Source: Labilithrix sp.
Lineage (GTDB): Bacteria > Myxococcota_A > Polyangia > Polyangiales > Polyangiaceae
DNA: 64,000 nucleotides
Direction: 5' to 3'
NCBI GenBank assembly: GCA_019637155.1
Contig: JAHBWE010000021.1
Span: 1-64,000 of the forward strand
Shown here piece after piece: positions 33,289 to 41,771 of this stretch. Every line of letters starts with the position of its first letter. The stretch's first letter is position 1. The translations under genes and the position numbers were made by a program. Under the pieces are notes generated by a model. The model had not been told where the DNA came from and searched no databases. It worked only from the letters and a program-made list of their open reading frames with translations.

Positions 33289-34257
33289 CTAAAGACCGAA
33301 GGCGCGTTCGATGGCTTCGGCGATGGCGCCGCCGGCGTGGATGGTGCCTTCGAGGACGTCGGTGGCGGCGGCTTTGACCTCGGCGGGGGCCTGGCCCATC
33401 GCGAAGGAGCGGCCGGCGCAGGACATCATCGGCAGGTCGTTGAGCCAGTCGCCGACGCAGACCGTGTCTTCCATCGCGACACCATAGTGCTCCGAGACCC
33501 ACTCGAGCGCGGTGCCCTTCGTGCCGCCCGACGCGCGCGCGACCATGCCCCAATGATCGCTCGACTGACGGAACGGGAAGGTCGCGACCTGCATCGACTG
33601 CCGCGCCTCGCGCTGGATGTCCGCGACCGTGCGCTGGATCTTCGCCTCCGAGCCGAGCGCGACCACCGCCGTCATGCCGCCGTCCGACTCCCACAAGCCG
33701 TGGTCGGTCACGCGGCGCGCGTAGCGGAGGTCCGTCGACCACGTGCGGATGTACGGCAAGAAGTCGGCGCCGCGCTCGTCGTGCACGATCGCCTCCTCCG
33801 CGAAGAGGAACGCGACGAGCTCGTTCTCCTCGAGGCTCGAACGAAGGCGCGCCGCCGCGCGGCCGCGGATGCCGTGATGGAGGAGCGTCTTGTCGTTCTT
33901 GACGTTGACGATGTGGCTGCCGTCGGCGCAGCCGACCGGGCCGTCGATGTGGAGGAGCTCCGCGGACTCGCGCGTCCCCGAGTAGAGACGGCCCGTCAGG
34001 ATCGTGACCTTGATGCCGCGCGCGTGGAGCTTGCGGACCGCGGCGACGTCGACGTCGTTCGCCGCCCCCGCGTGATCGAGCAGCGTGCCGTCGAGATCGA
34101 GCGCGAGGAGCTTGAAGCCGTCGCGGCGGCGCGGCTTCGCGACCGTTCCGGACTTCCGGCGCCGCGGCGGCGTGCTCGCCGCCGCCGCCGCCACCGCCGT
34201 GCGCGCGAGCGCGGACGCTCGGCCCGCGCCGCTCTTACGCTTCCCCTTCCCCGCCAT
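33289..34257 (-). CDS. HAD-superfamily phosphatase, Cof type (HAD-IIB)
   Basis: A 322-residue protein. LLALDLDGTLLD near residue 50 is HAD motif I, TILTGR is motif II, KGTALEWV holds the motif III Lys, and CVGDWLNDLPMM is motif IV in the GDxxND form. The cap position between motifs II and III fits Cof/YbiV-like sugar-phosphate phosphatases. A Lys/Arg/Ala-rich extension of about 45 residues precedes the domain. The gene lies 27 nt downstream of rpmA on the same strand and may be read with it. The substrate is unknown. Confidence 0.9.
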   Translation of the reverse strand: MAGKGKRKSGAGRASALARTAVAAAAASTPPRRRKSGTVAKPRRRDGFKLLALDLDGTLLDHAGAANDVDVAAVRKLHARGIKVTILTGRLYSGTRESAELLHIDGPVGCADGSHIVNVKNDKTLLHHGIRGRAAARLRSSLEENELVAFLFAEEAIVHDERGADFLPYIRTWSTDLRYARRVTDHGLWESDGGMTAVVALGSEAKIQRTVADIQREARQSMQVATFPFRQSSDHWGMVARASGGTKGTALEWVSEHYGVAMEDTVCVGDWLNDLPMMSCAGRSFAMGQAPAEVKAAATDVLEGTIHAGGAIAEAIERAFGL

Positions 34258-34284
34258 TCGTCGAGAGTGATCCGAGCGCGCGAC

Positions 34285-34545
34285 TCAGGAGGCCGCCGCG
34301 TAGACGGAGACCTTCTTCTTGTCCTTCGTCTGCCACTCGTACTTCACGACGCCGTCGATCAGCGCGAAGAGCGTGAAGTCCCTGCCGCGGCCGACGTTCT
34401 TGCCCGGCGCGATGGTCTGACCGACCTGCCGGACGAGGATGTTGCCCGCACGGACGGTCTCGCCGCCGTACACCTTCACGCTGCGCCGCTGCGAGTTCGA
34501 ATCGCGCCCGTTACGGGTGCTGCCTGCGCCTTTTTTGTGAGCCAT
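34285..34545 (-). CDS. rpmA: 50S ribosomal protein bL27
   Basis: An 86-residue large-subunit protein near the peptidyl transferase centre. MAHKKGAGSTRNGRDSNSQR is the conserved N-terminus; the usual VGQTIAPGKNVGRGRDFTLF follows. No N-terminal cleavable extension of the Firmicute type is present. It follows rplU after 28 nt. The common third partner, obgE, is not next to it; a HAD gene is. Confidence 0.98.
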   Translation of the reverse strand: MAHKKGAGSTRNGRDSNSQRRSVKVYGGETVRAGNILVRQVGQTIAPGKNVGRGRDFTLFALIDGVVKYEWQTKDKKKVSVYAAAS

Positions 34546-34573
34546 GACGTCCTCTAACGATTCCTGAGCGGCT

Positions 34574-34885
34574 TCAGCCCGTGATGCCGGTGATCTCGAG
34601 CGCGGTGAACGGCTGCCGGTGACCGGTCTTGCGACGGTAGTTCTTCCGGCGGCGGAACTTGAAGATGATGATCTTCGGCGCCTTGTCCTGGCCGACGATC
34701 TTCGCCTCGACCTTCGCGCCGCCGACGAGCGGAGCGCCGACCTTCACGCCGTCGCCGCTGCCGACGAGAAGAACCTCGCCCAGCGTGACCGTGTCGCCGA
34801 CGTTGCCAGCGAGCTTCTCGACGCGGAGCTTGTCGCCCTGCGCCACTCGGTACTGCTTACCGCCCGTTTTGATGACCGCGTACAT
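34574..34885 (-). CDS. rplU: 50S ribosomal protein bL21
   Basis: A 103-residue large-subunit protein that binds 23S rRNA. MYAVIKTGGKQYRVAQGDKL is the conserved opening, with KFRRRKNYRRKTGHRQPFT near the C-terminus. The start is ATG 34885, with AGAGGA a few nt upstream. It is the first gene of the rplU-rpmA operon behind the promoter at 34965-34992. Confidence 0.98.
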   Translation of the reverse strand: MYAVIKTGGKQYRVAQGDKLRVEKLAGNVGDTVTLGEVLLVGSGDGVKVGAPLVGGAKVEAKIVGQDKAPKIIIFKFRRRKNYRRKTGHRQPFTALEITGITG

Positions 34886-34964
34886 TGCTTCGTCCTCTTG
34901 GTGACCGCTCGAGATAGCCGAAAAAGCTGAGGTTTTCCGTGCTTTCGAGGGGTGGGGAGCGCGC

Positions 34965-34992
34965 ACTATACGCGCCTACCCGCTTTTGTAAA
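34965..34992 (-). promoter_or_regulatory. Sigma-70-type promoter of rplU-rpmA
   Basis: On the minus strand TTTACA (34992-34987) and TATAGT (34970-34965) are separated by 16 bp, a good match to -35/-10 consensus in an otherwise very GC-rich region. The predicted transcript would start near 34958 and have a leader of about 73 nt before rplU, long enough for autogenous control, though no known leader structure is recognised. Confidence 0.75.
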
Positions 34993-35086
34993 GGCTGGCG
35001 AGGAACCGGCCGCCCTCGCCTTGTCAGGGCGCGCCGGCGGTGATGAACTGGCAAGAGGCGCGCGAATTGCACGTCATCAAGGAGCC

Positions 35087-35758
35087 ATGGACTGTCGCGG
35101 TCTCGTCGTCCTGAGCGCGGTGCTCATCGCGGGCTCGATCCCGCTGCTTCCTGCCTGCAAGGGGCCGGATCCGGGAGCCATCACCTTCGAGGAACGGCCG
35201 GGCGGCGGCACGACCGACCCGCCGGGCTCCTCCTCTTCTACGTCCGGCTCCTCCGCCTCGAGCGGGGCGGGCGGTCTCCCCGACGGCGAGACCTTCTTCA
35301 AGACCCCGTTCGAGCACACCCCGGCGGTCCCGTCCGCGAACAGCCACAACGACGGCACCCACTCCGGTCAGATCCCTCTCCAGGGGGATGGGGCGAACCC
35401 GCCGAAGAACTGCGTCGTCGCGGGCTGTCATGAAGGCGGCGCGCAGCCGTGGGCCGGCGCGGGCAGCGTCTTCGCCGACGCGGCGGGCGCGGCGTTCCCG
35501 AAGGGCGCCAAGATGGAGCTCATGATCCTCGGACCCGACGGCAACGTCTTCTCGCGGACCTCGCCCGACGAGGACGGCAACTTCTGGTTCGAGGAGGGCA
35601 ACGGCGTCATCCCCGACAACAGCACGGTCGCGATCCGCAAGGAGGGCGGCGTGTCGAAGCCGATGATCACGCCGCTCACCGCCGCGAACAAGGGTGCAGG
35701 ATGCAACAATGCCACCGGCTGCCACGGCGCCGCCGGCCTTCGGATCTACGCGCCGTGA
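35087..35758 (+). CDS. Lipoprotein with CX4CH and CX5CH motifs (paralogue 1)
   Basis: A 223-residue exported protein. The signal ends in LLPAC (lipobox). A Ser/Gly/Thr-rich linker follows, then FFKTPFEHT. CVVAGCH (CX4CH) and CNNATGCH (CX5CH) could be non-standard heme c sites or metal sites; a carboxypeptidase-regulatory-like segment lies between them (LGPDGNVFSRTSPDEDGNFW). The next gene is a clear paralogue with the same layout, and feoA-feoB follow, so a role in iron or electron transfer at the envelope is plausible but unproven. Confidence 0.8.
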   Translation: MDCRGLVVLSAVLIAGSIPLLPACKGPDPGAITFEERPGGGTTDPPGSSSSTSGSSASSGAGGLPDGETFFKTPFEHTPAVPSANSHNDGTHSGQIPLQGDGANPPKNCVVAGCHEGGAQPWAGAGSVFADAAGAAFPKGAKMELMILGPDGNVFSRTSPDEDGNFWFEEGNGVIPDNSTVAIRKEGGVSKPMITPLTAANKGAGCNNATGCHGAAGLRIYAP

Positions 35759-36417
35759 GCGACAAGAGCATGAGCCACCTGACGACCTCCTCGCTCGTCG
35801 CGCTCGTCGTCGCCGGCGCGGCGGCGTTCGCGTGCAGCGGGCCCGCGGCGGGCGAGGCCGTCTACACCAACGGCGAGGTGAAGGTCGGCGCCGACAAGAG
35901 CTCGTCGGGCGAGCCCCGCAACGGCTCGACGACGAGCTCGACCTCGACGAGCGGCGGCGGCGCGACGGACGCGTTCTTCAAGACGGTCCCGTACAACTAC
36001 GATCAGGGGCGTCCTCCGAACAACGCGGACGACAACGCGGGCACGCACACGGGGCTGATCCCGCTCGCGGGCAAGGAGTGCGCGGTGGCCGGGTGCCACT
36101 TGGACAAGGGCCCGAAGTGGGTGATGTCCGGCACGGTGTTCAGCGCGAAGACCGGCGGCACCCCCGTCCCGAAGGTGCAAATCGGGGTTTACACGGAAGC
36201 CGACAACAAGATCACCGACTGCTACAGCGACGCGCAGGGCAACTTCTGGCTCGAGAGCGACACCCCGATCCCGGCGGGGGCCAAGGTCGCGGTCCGCAAG
36301 GCCGACGGCGAGGCCTCGCTCCCGATGGTCACGCCGCTCCCCGCGCCCCCCACCGGCGGCAACTGCAACCTCGCCGCCGGCTGCCACGGCGATACGAACC
36401 GCATCTACGTCAACTGA
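35755..36417 (+). CDS. Lipoprotein with CX4CH and CX5CH motifs (paralogue 2)
   Basis: About 220 residues, same plan as the upstream gene: signal ending AAFAC, Ser/Thr/Gly linker, FFKTVPYNYDQG, then CAVAGCH (CX4CH), a GNFWLESDTPIPAGAKV segment, and CNLAAGCH (CX5CH) near the end. The start was placed at GTG 35755, which overlaps the upstream stop as GTGA; ATG 35770 is equally possible. Tandem duplication with conserved Cys-His spacing argues that the motifs are functional. Confidence 0.8.
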   Translation: MSDKSMSHLTTSSLVALVVAGAAAFACSGPAAGEAVYTNGEVKVGADKSSSGEPRNGSTTSSTSTSGGGATDAFFKTVPYNYDQGRPPNNADDNAGTHTGLIPLAGKECAVAGCHLDKGPKWVMSGTVFSAKTGGTPVPKVQIGVYTEADNKITDCYSDAQGNFWLESDTPIPAGAKVAVRKADGEASLPMVTPLPAPPTGGNCNLAAGCHGDTNRIYVN

Positions 36418-36453
36418 CGTCGACTTTCAATTTCAACAGCGGTAGGGAGAGCC

Positions 36454-36738
36454 ATGGCGACGCTGGGCACCACTGCGATTGGGCAGCGTGTGCGCGTCGT
36501 GGAGGCGAAGCTCGAGGCGGACGTGGCGGCGTGGCTCGCGGCGGTGGGGCTCGCGGCGGGGGAAGAGGTCACGGTGCTGCGCCGCGCGGCGCTCGGCGGG
36601 CCGCTGCACGTGCGCCTCGCCTCCGGCGGCGAGCTCGCGATCGCGCGTGAGGTCGCGAACGAGATCGAGGTCCAGGTCGAGCTCGAGAACGAGAACGAGA
36701 ACGAGAACGAGAACGAGAACGAGAGCGAGGTCGGATGA
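36454..36738 (+). CDS. feoA: FeoA-domain protein with acidic repeat tail
   Basis: A 94-residue protein with an SH3-like FeoA fold (residues about 1-75; VRVVEAKL, GLAAGEEVTVLRRAALGGPL, GGELAIAREVANEIEV), which in the Feo system assists FeoB. The C-terminal 18 residues are ENENEN-type, encoded by six perfect GAGAAC repeats at 36685-36720. GGGAGA precedes the ATG by 5 nt. The TGA overlaps the feoB ATG (ATGA). Confidence 0.9.
   Translation: MATLGTTAIGQRVRVVEAKLEADVAAWLAAVGLAAGEEVTVLRRAALGGPLHVRLASGGELAIAREVANEIEVQVELENENENENENENESEVG
36685..36726 (+). repeat. GAGAAC hexanucleotide array inside feoA
   Basis: Six exact copies of GAGAAC (36685-36720) followed by one variant GAGAGC encode alternating Glu-Asn at the FeoA C-terminus. 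Changes in copy number keep the frame, so this would vary tail length but not switch the gene off. Confidence 0.9.
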
Positions 36739-38618
36739 TCACCGTCGCGTTGGTGGGGCGGCCGAACTCTGGGAAGTCGTCGCTCTACAACCAGGTCACC
36801 GGCGGGAACGCGCGGGTCGGGAACTATCCCGGCATCACCGTCGACGTGCTCGAGGCCGAGGTGAACCTGCCGTCGGGGGCGCTCGTGAAGGTCGCCGACC
36901 TCCCCGGGCTCTACTCCGTCGAGGCGACGGTCGCGAAGGACACCGACGAAGGGGTCGCGCGCTCGTTCCTCGACAGCCTCCGCGCGATCCCGGACGACGC
37001 GCGCTCGAGCTACGTCGTCGTGCAGGTGATCGATCCGACGCGGCTCGCGCTCGGGCTGCGCCTCACCCGCGAGCTCGTCGCGGCGAAGACGCGGATGATC
37101 GTCGCGCTCACGCACGCGGACGTGCTCGCGGCGGAGGGGCGCGAGGTCGACGTCGAGAAGCTCTCCGCCGCGATCGGCGCGCCGGTCGTGCTCCTCAACG
37201 CGCGCGAAGCGGGCTCGAAGGCCGCGCTCCTCGCCGCGGTCGACGACCGGCTCCGCGACCACGATCGCGATCGCGATCGCACCTCCGCGCGCGCCGACTT
37301 CGAGCCCGGCAAGCTCGCCGCGAGCGTCGTGCGCGACCTGCCGTCCACCGCGGAGACCACGCGCCGGCGCCTCGTCACCGAGCGGCTCGACGCCGTGCTG
37401 CTCCACCCCGTCGTGGGTCCGTTCCTCTTCGTCGCGCTGATGGCCCTCGTCTTCGCGGCGGTGTTCCTGATCGCCGATCCGGTGACCGCCGCGTGCGACG
37501 CGCTCAAGGGCTACGCGCAAGGCGGGCTCGTGCGCGTCCTCGGCAAGGGGCTCCTCGCCTCCTTCCTCGCCGACGGCGTGCTCGGCGGCGCCGGGACCGT
37601 GCTCGCGTTCGCGCCTCAGATCGTGATCCTCACCGTCGCGCTCGAGCTCCTCGAGGCGAGCGGCTACCTCGCGCGCGGGGCGTTCCTCGTCGATCGACTG
37701 CTCCGCCTCCTCGGCTTGAGCGGACGCAGCTTCCTCCCGCTCCTGATGGGACACGCCTGCGCCATCCCCGCGATCTCCGCGACGCGCGTGGTGCGCGACC
37801 CGCGCGAGCGGCTCACCACCATCCTCGTCCTGCCGCTGATGACGTGCTCCGCGCGGCTGCCGACCTACGCGCTCGTGCTCTCGACGTTCTTCGGCGGCCG
37901 CTCGGCCCTCTTCCGCGCCGGCTTGTTCGTCGGCCTCTACTTCGCCGGCATCCTCGCCGCGCTCGTGGCGTCGTGGTTGCTGCGCCGGACCGCGACGAAG
38001 GGCCGAGGCCTCCCGCTCGTCCTCGAGATGCCGTCGTACCGCGTCCCGCAAGCCTCCGTCGTCGCGCGGAAAGCGTGGAACGCGGCGAAGAGGTTCGTCC
38101 GCGACGTCGGGCGCATCATCGTCGGCGTCTCCGCCGTCTTGTGGGTGCTGCTCACCGTGCCGATGCCCGGCGCCGACGCGGCCCCCGACGCGCAGCCGAT
38201 CGATCGGAGCATCGCGGCGATGGTGGGGCGCGCGATCGAGCCCGCGACGCGGCCCGCCGGCTTCGACTGGAGGATCGACGTCGGGCTCATCGGATCGTTC
38301 GGCGCGCGCGAGCTGATGGTCGCGACGCTCGGGGTCGTGTACGGGATCGAGGACGCCGGCGACGACGAGGCGCCGCTCGCGGAGAAGCTGCGCGAAGCGA
38401 AGAAGCCGGACGGCACGCCCCAGTACGGGGTCCGCACCGGGCTCGCGCTCCTCGCGTTCTTCGTCCTCGCCTGCCAGTGCATGAGCACCGTGGCCGCGAT
38501 CCGGCGCGAGACCGCGAGCTGGCGCTGGCCCGCCTTCGTCCTCGCGTACACCTACGCGGCGGCCTACGTCGCCGCCGTCGTCGTGTATCAAGTCGGCGGC
38601 TTGCTGGGCTTGTCCTAG
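36735..38618 (+). CDS. feoB: Ferrous iron transporter FeoB
   Basis: A 627-residue inner-membrane Fe(II) transporter with an N-terminal GTPase domain. GRPNSGKSS (G1, residues 8-16), GNYPGITVD (G2) and DLPGLYS (G3) are present. The G4 position reads LTHAD in place of the usual NMxD, which may change nucleotide preference. Eight or so membrane helices follow, with gate motifs including the conserved Cys region PLMTCSARLPTY and GARELMVATLG. It overlaps feoA by ATGA. No feoC is seen. Confidence 0.95.
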   Translation: MITVALVGRPNSGKSSLYNQVTGGNARVGNYPGITVDVLEAEVNLPSGALVKVADLPGLYSVEATVAKDTDEGVARSFLDSLRAIPDDARSSYVVVQVIDPTRLALGLRLTRELVAAKTRMIVALTHADVLAAEGREVDVEKLSAAIGAPVVLLNAREAGSKAALLAAVDDRLRDHDRDRDRTSARADFEPGKLAASVVRDLPSTAETTRRRLVTERLDAVLLHPVVGPFLFVALMALVFAAVFLIADPVTAACDALKGYAQGGLVRVLGKGLLASFLADGVLGGAGTVLAFAPQIVILTVALELLEASGYLARGAFLVDRLLRLLGLSGRSFLPLLMGHACAIPAISATRVVRDPRERLTTILVLPLMTCSARLPTYALVLSTFFGGRSALFRAGLFVGLYFAGILAALVASWLLRRTATKGRGLPLVLEMPSYRVPQASVVARKAWNAAKRFVRDVGRIIVGVSAVLWVLLTVPMPGADAAPDAQPIDRSIAAMVGRAIEPATRPAGFDWRIDVGLIGSFGARELMVATLGVVYGIEDAGDDEAPLAEKLREAKKPDGTPQYGVRTGLALLAFFVLACQCMSTVAAIRRETASWRWPAFVLAYTYAAAYVAAVVVYQVGGLLGLS

Positions 38619-38646
38619 CGTCCCGCGGGTCGGCTAGGATGGGGCG

Positions 38647-40107
38647 ATGAGCACGCGCCGCGCGGGGCTGCGTCTTCAGCTCCTCCTCGCGCTCGCGGGC
38701 GTCATCCTCGTCGCGTACGTGCCGCTCTTCTTTGCGATCGCGCAGGTCACGCGCGCGAGCGCCCTCGCCGATCGCGACGACGCGGCGCGCGCGCTCGGCC
38801 GCGCGATCGCGGCGCACGTCGCCGACGTCCGCGCCTACGATCCGAGCGCGCTCGAGCGCGTCGTCCGCTCCCACACCGGCGAGCAGGGCGCGCTCGCGAT
38901 CGGCGTCTTCGGTCCGGAGGGCGACGCGATCGCGTCGAGCGGCGAGGAGCTGCCGGCCCCGGCCCCGCCCTACGGCGAGCGGACCGCGCGCGCGGTCTCG
39001 GCCGGCGGCGTGCGCGCGCTCGACGTGACGTTGCCGAGCGGGGCGTCGGAGGTCGTCGTCGTGCGTGTCGGCGCGGAGGACGATCGCGCGCGGACGGGGA
39101 AGCTCGTCCGCGGGGTCGCGCTCTACATGAGCGTGTTCGCGCTCGCGCTCCTCGTGTTCGCGTACATCACGCTCACGCGCACGATCGTGCGGCCGATCGA
39201 GCAGCTCGCGCGGGCGGCCGATCGCGTCGCGAACGGCGCGCGCGACCTCGACCTGCCGTCCGCCGGCGCGCGCGAGGTCGTCGATCTCGGATCGAGCGTG
39301 CGCGCGATGGCGACGCGCCTCCTCGCGGAGGAGAAGGCGCTGCGCGGCAAGGTCGACGAGCTGACCGCGACCTCCAAGCGCCTCGGCGAGACGCGGGAGC
39401 AGCTCGCCGGCAGCGAGCGCATGGCGAGCGTCGGGCGGCTCGCGGCCGGCGTCGCGCACGAGATCGGGAACCCCATCGCCGCGATCATGGGGATGCACGA
39501 CCTCCTCGCCGACGACATGACCGACGACGAGACGCGCGCGGACTTCCTCCGCCGCATGCGGAAGGAGACGGAGCGCATCCACGTCGTCGTGAAGGACCTC
39601 CTCGACTACGCGCGCCCGGAGGACGACGGCCCCGACTCCGTGCGCTCGCTCGGCGCGAACGTCGCCGAGATCGTCGACGACGCGCTCGCGCTCGTGCGCC
39701 CGCAGAAGGACTTCAAGTCGATCGCGGCGGCGATCGAGGTCCCGTCCGATCTGCGCGTCGCGCTCTCGCCGCAAAGGTTCACGCAGGTGCTCCTCAACTT
39801 GTTCCTCAACGCCGGCGCCGCGCTCGCGGGGCGGCCGGAGCCGCGAGAGCTCCGCGTGCGGGCGCGGAGCGAAGAGGGCCTCGTCACGATCGAGGTGGAG
39901 GACAACGGGCCCGGCATCGCGCCCGAGCTCCGCGCGCGCGTCTTCGATCCGTTCGTGACGACGAAGGAGGTCGGCGCCGGCACCGGGCTCGGGCTCGCGG
40001 TGGTCCGCGGCATCGTCGAGGGAGCGAAGGGCAAGATCCGGATCGACCCGACCTACGCGAACGGCGCGCGGTTCGTCCTCGAGCTCCCGGGCGCGCCGGC
40101 GAGTTAA
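38647..40107 (+). CDS. Sensor histidine kinase (orphan)
   Basis: A 486-residue membrane sensor. Two membrane helices (about 10-35 and 160-180) flank an extracytoplasmic domain; a HAMP segment (TRTIVRPIEQLARAADRVAN) leads into HisKA, with the phosphorylated His in GVAHEIGNPIAAI near residue 271. The ATPase domain shows N-box LFLNAGAAL, DNGPGIAPE (G1) and GTGLGLAVV (G2). No response regulator is adjacent. Position just after feoB may be chance. Confidence 0.93.
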   Translation: MSTRRAGLRLQLLLALAGVILVAYVPLFFAIAQVTRASALADRDDAARALGRAIAAHVADVRAYDPSALERVVRSHTGEQGALAIGVFGPEGDAIASSGEELPAPAPPYGERTARAVSAGGVRALDVTLPSGASEVVVVRVGAEDDRARTGKLVRGVALYMSVFALALLVFAYITLTRTIVRPIEQLARAADRVANGARDLDLPSAGAREVVDLGSSVRAMATRLLAEEKALRGKVDELTATSKRLGETREQLAGSERMASVGRLAAGVAHEIGNPIAAIMGMHDLLADDMTDDETRADFLRRMRKETERIHVVVKDLLDYARPEDDGPDSVRSLGANVAEIVDDALALVRPQKDFKSIAAAIEVPSDLRVALSPQRFTQVLLNLFLNAGAALAGRPEPRELRVRARSEEGLVTIEVEDNGPGIAPELRARVFDPFVTTKEVGAGTGLGLAVVRGIVEGAKGKIRIDPTYANGARFVLELPGAPAS

Positions 40108-40200
40108 CTCGCACCTCGGCGAGGACGCCAAGATTCGTGGAGTATCGGCGCGATGTGTCGTCAGAAGGTTGACGGATGGAGCGTCTTCCGGCATCGGCAC

Positions 40201-40983
40201 ATGATGGACAAGCGCTCGACTCGTTGGATCCTTTCGTCTTTTGCCCTCGTCAGCGTGACCGGGTGCGCCATCGCCGCGTGCAGCGACAGCGACCCTGCCG
40301 TCGGCCCCTCGACCCTCCTCGACGGCGGCGGCAACGGCAACGACAGCGGCGGCAACCCGGTGACCGGCGACGGCAGCGTGACCGGCCCGACCGACACCGG
40401 CTCGCCGCAAAACGACGCGGACACGACGGACGCGAGCAACGATCCGGACGCCGGCAACGATCCCGATGCCGGCAACGATCCCGATGCCGGCACCGACCCC
40501 GACGCCGGCAACGATCCGGATTCAGGCAACGAGCCCGACGCGAGCACCGAGCCCGATGCGAGCACCGAGCCTGATGCGAGCACCGAGCCCGATGCGAGCA
40601 CCGAGTCCGATGCCAGCACGCAGGACTCCAGCACCGTCAACCCCGGCGAAAACTGCGGCATCGAGAGCGGCACGTACACGCTCCACTTCACGAGCGCGAC
40701 CGGCGGTCAGTTCTGCATCGCGCCGCCCGACCAGCAGCAGGTGATCGACACCAACCAGAGCGGCGGCAACAACTTCGACGCCGGGCCGGGCTGCGTGGGC
40801 GAATGGGACTTCGTGCAATGCACGCAGCACCTCGTGTGCACGCAGACGTCGAGCGGGATCACCTCGACCGTCACCAACTTCACGTCGTGGACGCCGACGA
40901 CGATCAGCGGCACGCAGCACGTCGTGACGGACGGTCCCTTCCCGCTCGACTGCAACTACACGTACACGTTCACGAAGAACTGA
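40201..40983 (+). CDS. Asp/Glu-rich repeat lipoprotein
   Basis: About 260 residues. The signal peptide (WILSSFALVSVTGC) has lipobox VTGC. A linker of about 100 residues consists of short repeats such as NDPDAG and TEPDAS, encoded by near-identical tandem DNA (about 40435-40620), then a compact C-terminal domain with four Cys (NCGIESGTYTLHFTS, FCIAPPDQQQ, GCVGEWDFVQCTQHLVC). Likely displayed at the cell surface on a negatively charged stalk. ATG 40204 is an alternative start. No family recognised. Confidence 0.75.
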   Translation: MMDKRSTRWILSSFALVSVTGCAIAACSDSDPAVGPSTLLDGGGNGNDSGGNPVTGDGSVTGPTDTGSPQNDADTTDASNDPDAGNDPDAGNDPDAGTDPDAGNDPDSGNEPDASTEPDASTEPDASTEPDASTESDASTQDSSTVNPGENCGIESGTYTLHFTSATGGQFCIAPPDQQQVIDTNQSGGNNFDAGPGCVGEWDFVQCTQHLVCTQTSSGITSTVTNFTSWTPTTISGTQHVVTDGPFPLDCNYTYTFTKN

Positions 40984-40985
40984 GC

Positions 40986-41771
40986 TCAGTCCTCGAGCCA
41001 GTCGGTGAGCGGCACGACGCGGAGGTTCTTGTCCTCCGCGCCGGCCAGCACCGCGCGCAGCGCAGCGACGCCGGCGGGCTCGTGATCGTCCCGCTCGGCG
41101 GCGTCGTGCAACAGCACGATCGCCCCGTCCTCGAGCCGCGCCGTGATGCGCGCCGCGACCTTCGCCGCCTTCGCGCGCGCGATGCCGTCGTAGCCCGCGA
41201 CCGACCAGCCCACGATCGTGAGGTCGAGCTGGTCGGCGGCGCGCACGATGGCCGGGCTCGTGTGCCCGATCGGCGGGCGGAAGAGCGTCGGGCGCTTCTT
41301 CGTCACCTCCTCGATCGTGGCGACCGCGCGCGCGAGGTCGTCCTTCACGCGCTTCGTCCCGCGCAAGGCGAAGAGGCGATCGTGCGTGAAGCCGTGGACG
41401 CCGACCTCGTGCCCGCGCCGGACGATCTCGCGCACGACCTCCGGATGCTGCTTCACCTTGCGGCCGATGACGAAGAACACCGCCTTCGCGCCGTGCTCGT
41501 CGAGGACGTCGAGCACGCGCGGCGTGTGCTTCGGATCGGGCCCGTCGTCGAACGTGAGGACGATCCCGTTCGCGTCCTTCGGCCCCTGCACGATCGCGTC
41601 CGCGAACATGCGCAGCCGAACGACGAAGACACCGGCGAGCACGAGCCCGACGTAGAGCCCCCCCGCCCCGATCGCGACCCAGAGCTCGGGCGCCCCATGC
41701 AGGACGGACCACACGGAGAAGAGGATCCCCCCCAGCGTCGCGGCAAGAAGCAACGCACGCGCGAGGGGCAT
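40986..41771 (-). CDS. Polysaccharide deacetylase (NodB domain), membrane-anchored
   Basis: A 261-residue protein with two N-terminal hydrophobic segments (about 5-55) and a NodB domain. TFDDGPD near residue 75 gives the catalytic base and metal Asp, VHGFTHDRL supplies the two metal His, FRPPIGHTSP is motif 3, and IVLLHDA holds the last catalytic His. The family removes N- or O-acetyl groups from chitin-like or peptidoglycan sugars. The start codon lies 10 nt from a strong hairpin that is part of a dispersed repeat. Confidence 0.92.
   Translation of the reverse strand: MPLARALLLAATLGGILFSVWSVLHGAPELWVAIGAGGLYVGLVLAGVFVVRLRMFADAIVQGPKDANGIVLTFDDGPDPKHTPRVLDVLDEHGAKAVFFVIGRKVKQHPEVVREIVRRGHEVGVHGFTHDRLFALRGTKRVKDDLARAVATIEEVTKKRPTLFRPPIGHTSPAIVRAADQLDLTIVGWSVAGYDGIARAKAAKVAARITARLEDGAIVLLHDAAERDDHEPAGVAALRAVLAGAEDKNLRVVPLTDWLED

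Noticed and set aside
27920..33742. Long reverse frames opposite the TamA/TamB-like genes
   Set aside because: Their composition (Arg, Asp, Val, Leu runs) is that of antisense frames in GC-rich DNA, and the forward proteins have clear family motifs.
37262..37285. GATCGC repeats in feoB as a HIP1-like element
   Set aside because: GCGATCGC-like strings are frequent throughout this GC-rich sequence and here simply encode Asp-Arg repeats in a linker.
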